A stretch of 5,622 nt of DNA from Thermomicrobiaceae bacterium (GTDB lineage: Bacteria > Chloroflexota > Chloroflexia > Thermomicrobiales > Thermomicrobiaceae): NCBI GenBank assembly GCA_007123655.1, contig SKKR01000247.1:1-5622 (forward strand), given 5' to 3'. The position numbers and the translations under genes are program-made. Positions 4,624-5,622 of this stretch are shown here, piece by piece (positions within the stretch are counted from its first letter, which is position 1; every line of letters starts with the position of its first letter). Below the pieces are notes generated by a model that saw nothing but the letters and a program-made list of their open reading frames with translations, did no database searches and was not told the DNA's origin.

Positions 4624-5622
4624 TCAGCTGGAACCGCAGCAGCCTCCTCCGGTTGACTCACGCGCTGGTCCGTTCCCGGGTACGGAGAGGACCAGTCCCT
4701 GGTTCCCAGTCGAGCAGACGCCGGTCTCCGGAAGCACCAGTTGGACATCCCTGGCGGCGTCCCAGTCCCCGTCGATCGCGGCGACGATCGACCGAACCTG
4801 CTCGTAGCCGGTCAGCATCAAGAACGTTGGTGCTCGCCCGTAGCTCTTCATGCCGGCGATGTAGAAGTCCTCTTCCGGATGCGCGAGTTCCGCCGCTCCG
4901 TGCGGGCGCACCGTTCCGCAGGAGTGCAGGTTCGGATCGATCAACGGCGCCAGATCCGCGGGACTCTCGATGGCTGAATCCAGTGACAGACGGACCTCCC
5001 GCAGCATTTCAAGATCGGGCCGGTAGCCGGTCACCGCGATCACCTCATCAACCGGTGGCAACGTGTCTTCATCGCTACTGGCCAGCACACCGGCCACGGA
5101 CGTTTCGATCCGCGTCATTCGGAATCCCGGAACGAGCATCACCTGGCCGCTTTCGACGATCGCCTGGACCCGCATCCCGAGCGCGCCCCGCTCCGGAAGG
5201 GCATCGTTCTCGCCACCGCCGAAGCTGATCTGATCAACCGGCTTCCGTACCGCCCAGATGATCTCCGTCGCGGGCTCCTCCTCCTTCAGTGTGATCAAGT
5301 GGAGCAGCGCGTTGAAGGCGGAATCTCCACTGCCGATGACCAGGACGCGCTTGCCGGCGTAACGCCAGCGGTCGCGATTGAGCACATCGGGCACGCCGTA
5401 GTGGATTCGGTCCCACGAGTCACGCTCACCGATTGCGGGAATCCCGCCGCTGCCGATCGGGTTCGGCCGGCCCACTGTCCCGGAGGCATCGATCACAGCG
5501 CGGGCGAGCACGGAGCGTTCGCCACCATCCCGGTCCCTGACGCGCAGCAGGAACGGCGCACGATCCCGACCGGAATCTCTGACCTTGTCGATTCCGGCCC
5601 TGGTTACCGCGACGACCCGCGA
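4624..5622 (-). CDS. FAD/NAD(P)H-dependent oxidoreductase (flavin monooxygenase/thioredoxin-reductase-like), 5' end beyond right edge, C-terminal Cys-Cys-Gly
   Basis: The frame is open to the right edge, giving 332 residues without the N-terminus; the first FAD-binding GxGxxG must lie outside. The GTG at 5511 is internal, since the 37 codons before it read as the expected beta-strand region (for example APFLLRVRDRDGG). Seen in order: the ATG-like segment VIDASGT (43-49) joining the FAD and NAD domains; the NAD(P)H-binding fold RVLVIGSGDSAFNALLHL with GSGDSA at 97-102; a second ATG motif, VIAVTGYRPDL, that contacts FAD; then SCGTVRPHG and YIAGMKSYGRAPTFL leading to the C-terminal helix. The tail is Gly-rich and ends GGGCCGSS. 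The enzyme should pass electrons from NAD(P)H to FAD and on to oxygen or a disulfide/thiol substrate. I recall relatives in actinobacterial arsenic-resistance clusters (ArsO-type flavoproteins), but no ars gene is visible, so this link is inference. It heads or extends an operon with the PPOX gene downstream. Confidence 0.85.
   Translation of the reverse strand, partial: SRVVAVTRAGIDKVRDSGRDRAPFLLRVRDRDGGERSVLARAVIDASGTVGRPNPIGSGGIPAIGERDSWDRIHYGVPDVLNRDRWRYAGKRVLVIGSGDSAFNALLHLITLKEEEPATEIIWAVRKPVDQISFGGGENDALPERGALGMRVQAIVESGQVMLVPGFRMTRIETSVAGVLASSDEDTLPPVDEVIAVTGYRPDLEMLREVRLSLDSAIESPADLAPLIDPNLHSCGTVRPHGAAELAHPEEDFYIAGMKSYGRAPTFLMLTGYEQVRSIVAAIDGDWDAARDVQLVLPETGVCSTGNQGLVLSVPGNGPARESTGGGCCGSS

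Noticed and set aside
4167..5228. A 353-codon plus-strand open frame across the PPOX and oxidoreductase genes
   Set aside because: It runs antisense through two genes of clear family membership and has an Arg/Ser/Pro-rich, low-complexity second half typical of a shadow frame.

Overview
This is a 5.6-kb stretch of a GC-rich bacterial genome, densely coded, with frequent GTG starts and clear Shine-Dalgarno sequences. A PPOX-class protein of the F420/FMN type, a small secreted CWGQ-type protein and a TcuA-like flavoprotein together suggest an actinobacterium or a Chloroflexota (Thermomicrobia-like) organism. That placement is inference: the window holds no rRNA, tRNA or phylogenetic marker gene. 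I see no mobile element, CRISPR array or phage gene.

Layout from left to right. At 1-381 (+) lies the C-terminal end of an M19 (membrane/renal-type) dipeptidase, cut by the left edge. At 554-850 (-) is a 98-residue exported protein of unknown function. At 1019-2374 (-) is a 12-helix major facilitator superfamily transporter. It is divergent from a flavoprotein of the fumarate-reductase/TcuA (tricarballylate dehydrogenase) family at 2485-3978 (+). The 110 bp between these two starts carries an 18-bp inverted repeat and a tandem 10-bp repeat. A hairpin follows the flavoprotein, where it converges with a minus-strand pair: a split-barrel PPOX-class protein (4122-4574) and, upstream of it, a two-dinucleotide-type FAD/NAD(P)H oxidoreductase (4624 to beyond the right edge).

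How they may work together. The transporter and TcuA-like gene look like an uptake-plus-oxidation unit for a small carboxylic acid, by analogy with tcuABC, but no TcuB electron-transfer partner is present. The minus-strand redox pair, 49 bp apart, is probably one operon. Both of its proteins end in a Cys-Cys-Gly motif; in the PPOX protein these are the only cysteines. This shared C-terminal thiol pair is the most unusual thing in the window and may point to metal or metalloid (for example arsenic) handling or thiol redox chemistry, which remains a hypothesis.

No gene-free stretch exceeds 300 bases. The largest gaps are 382-553, 851-1018, 2375-2484 and 3979-4121, and their contents are listed below.
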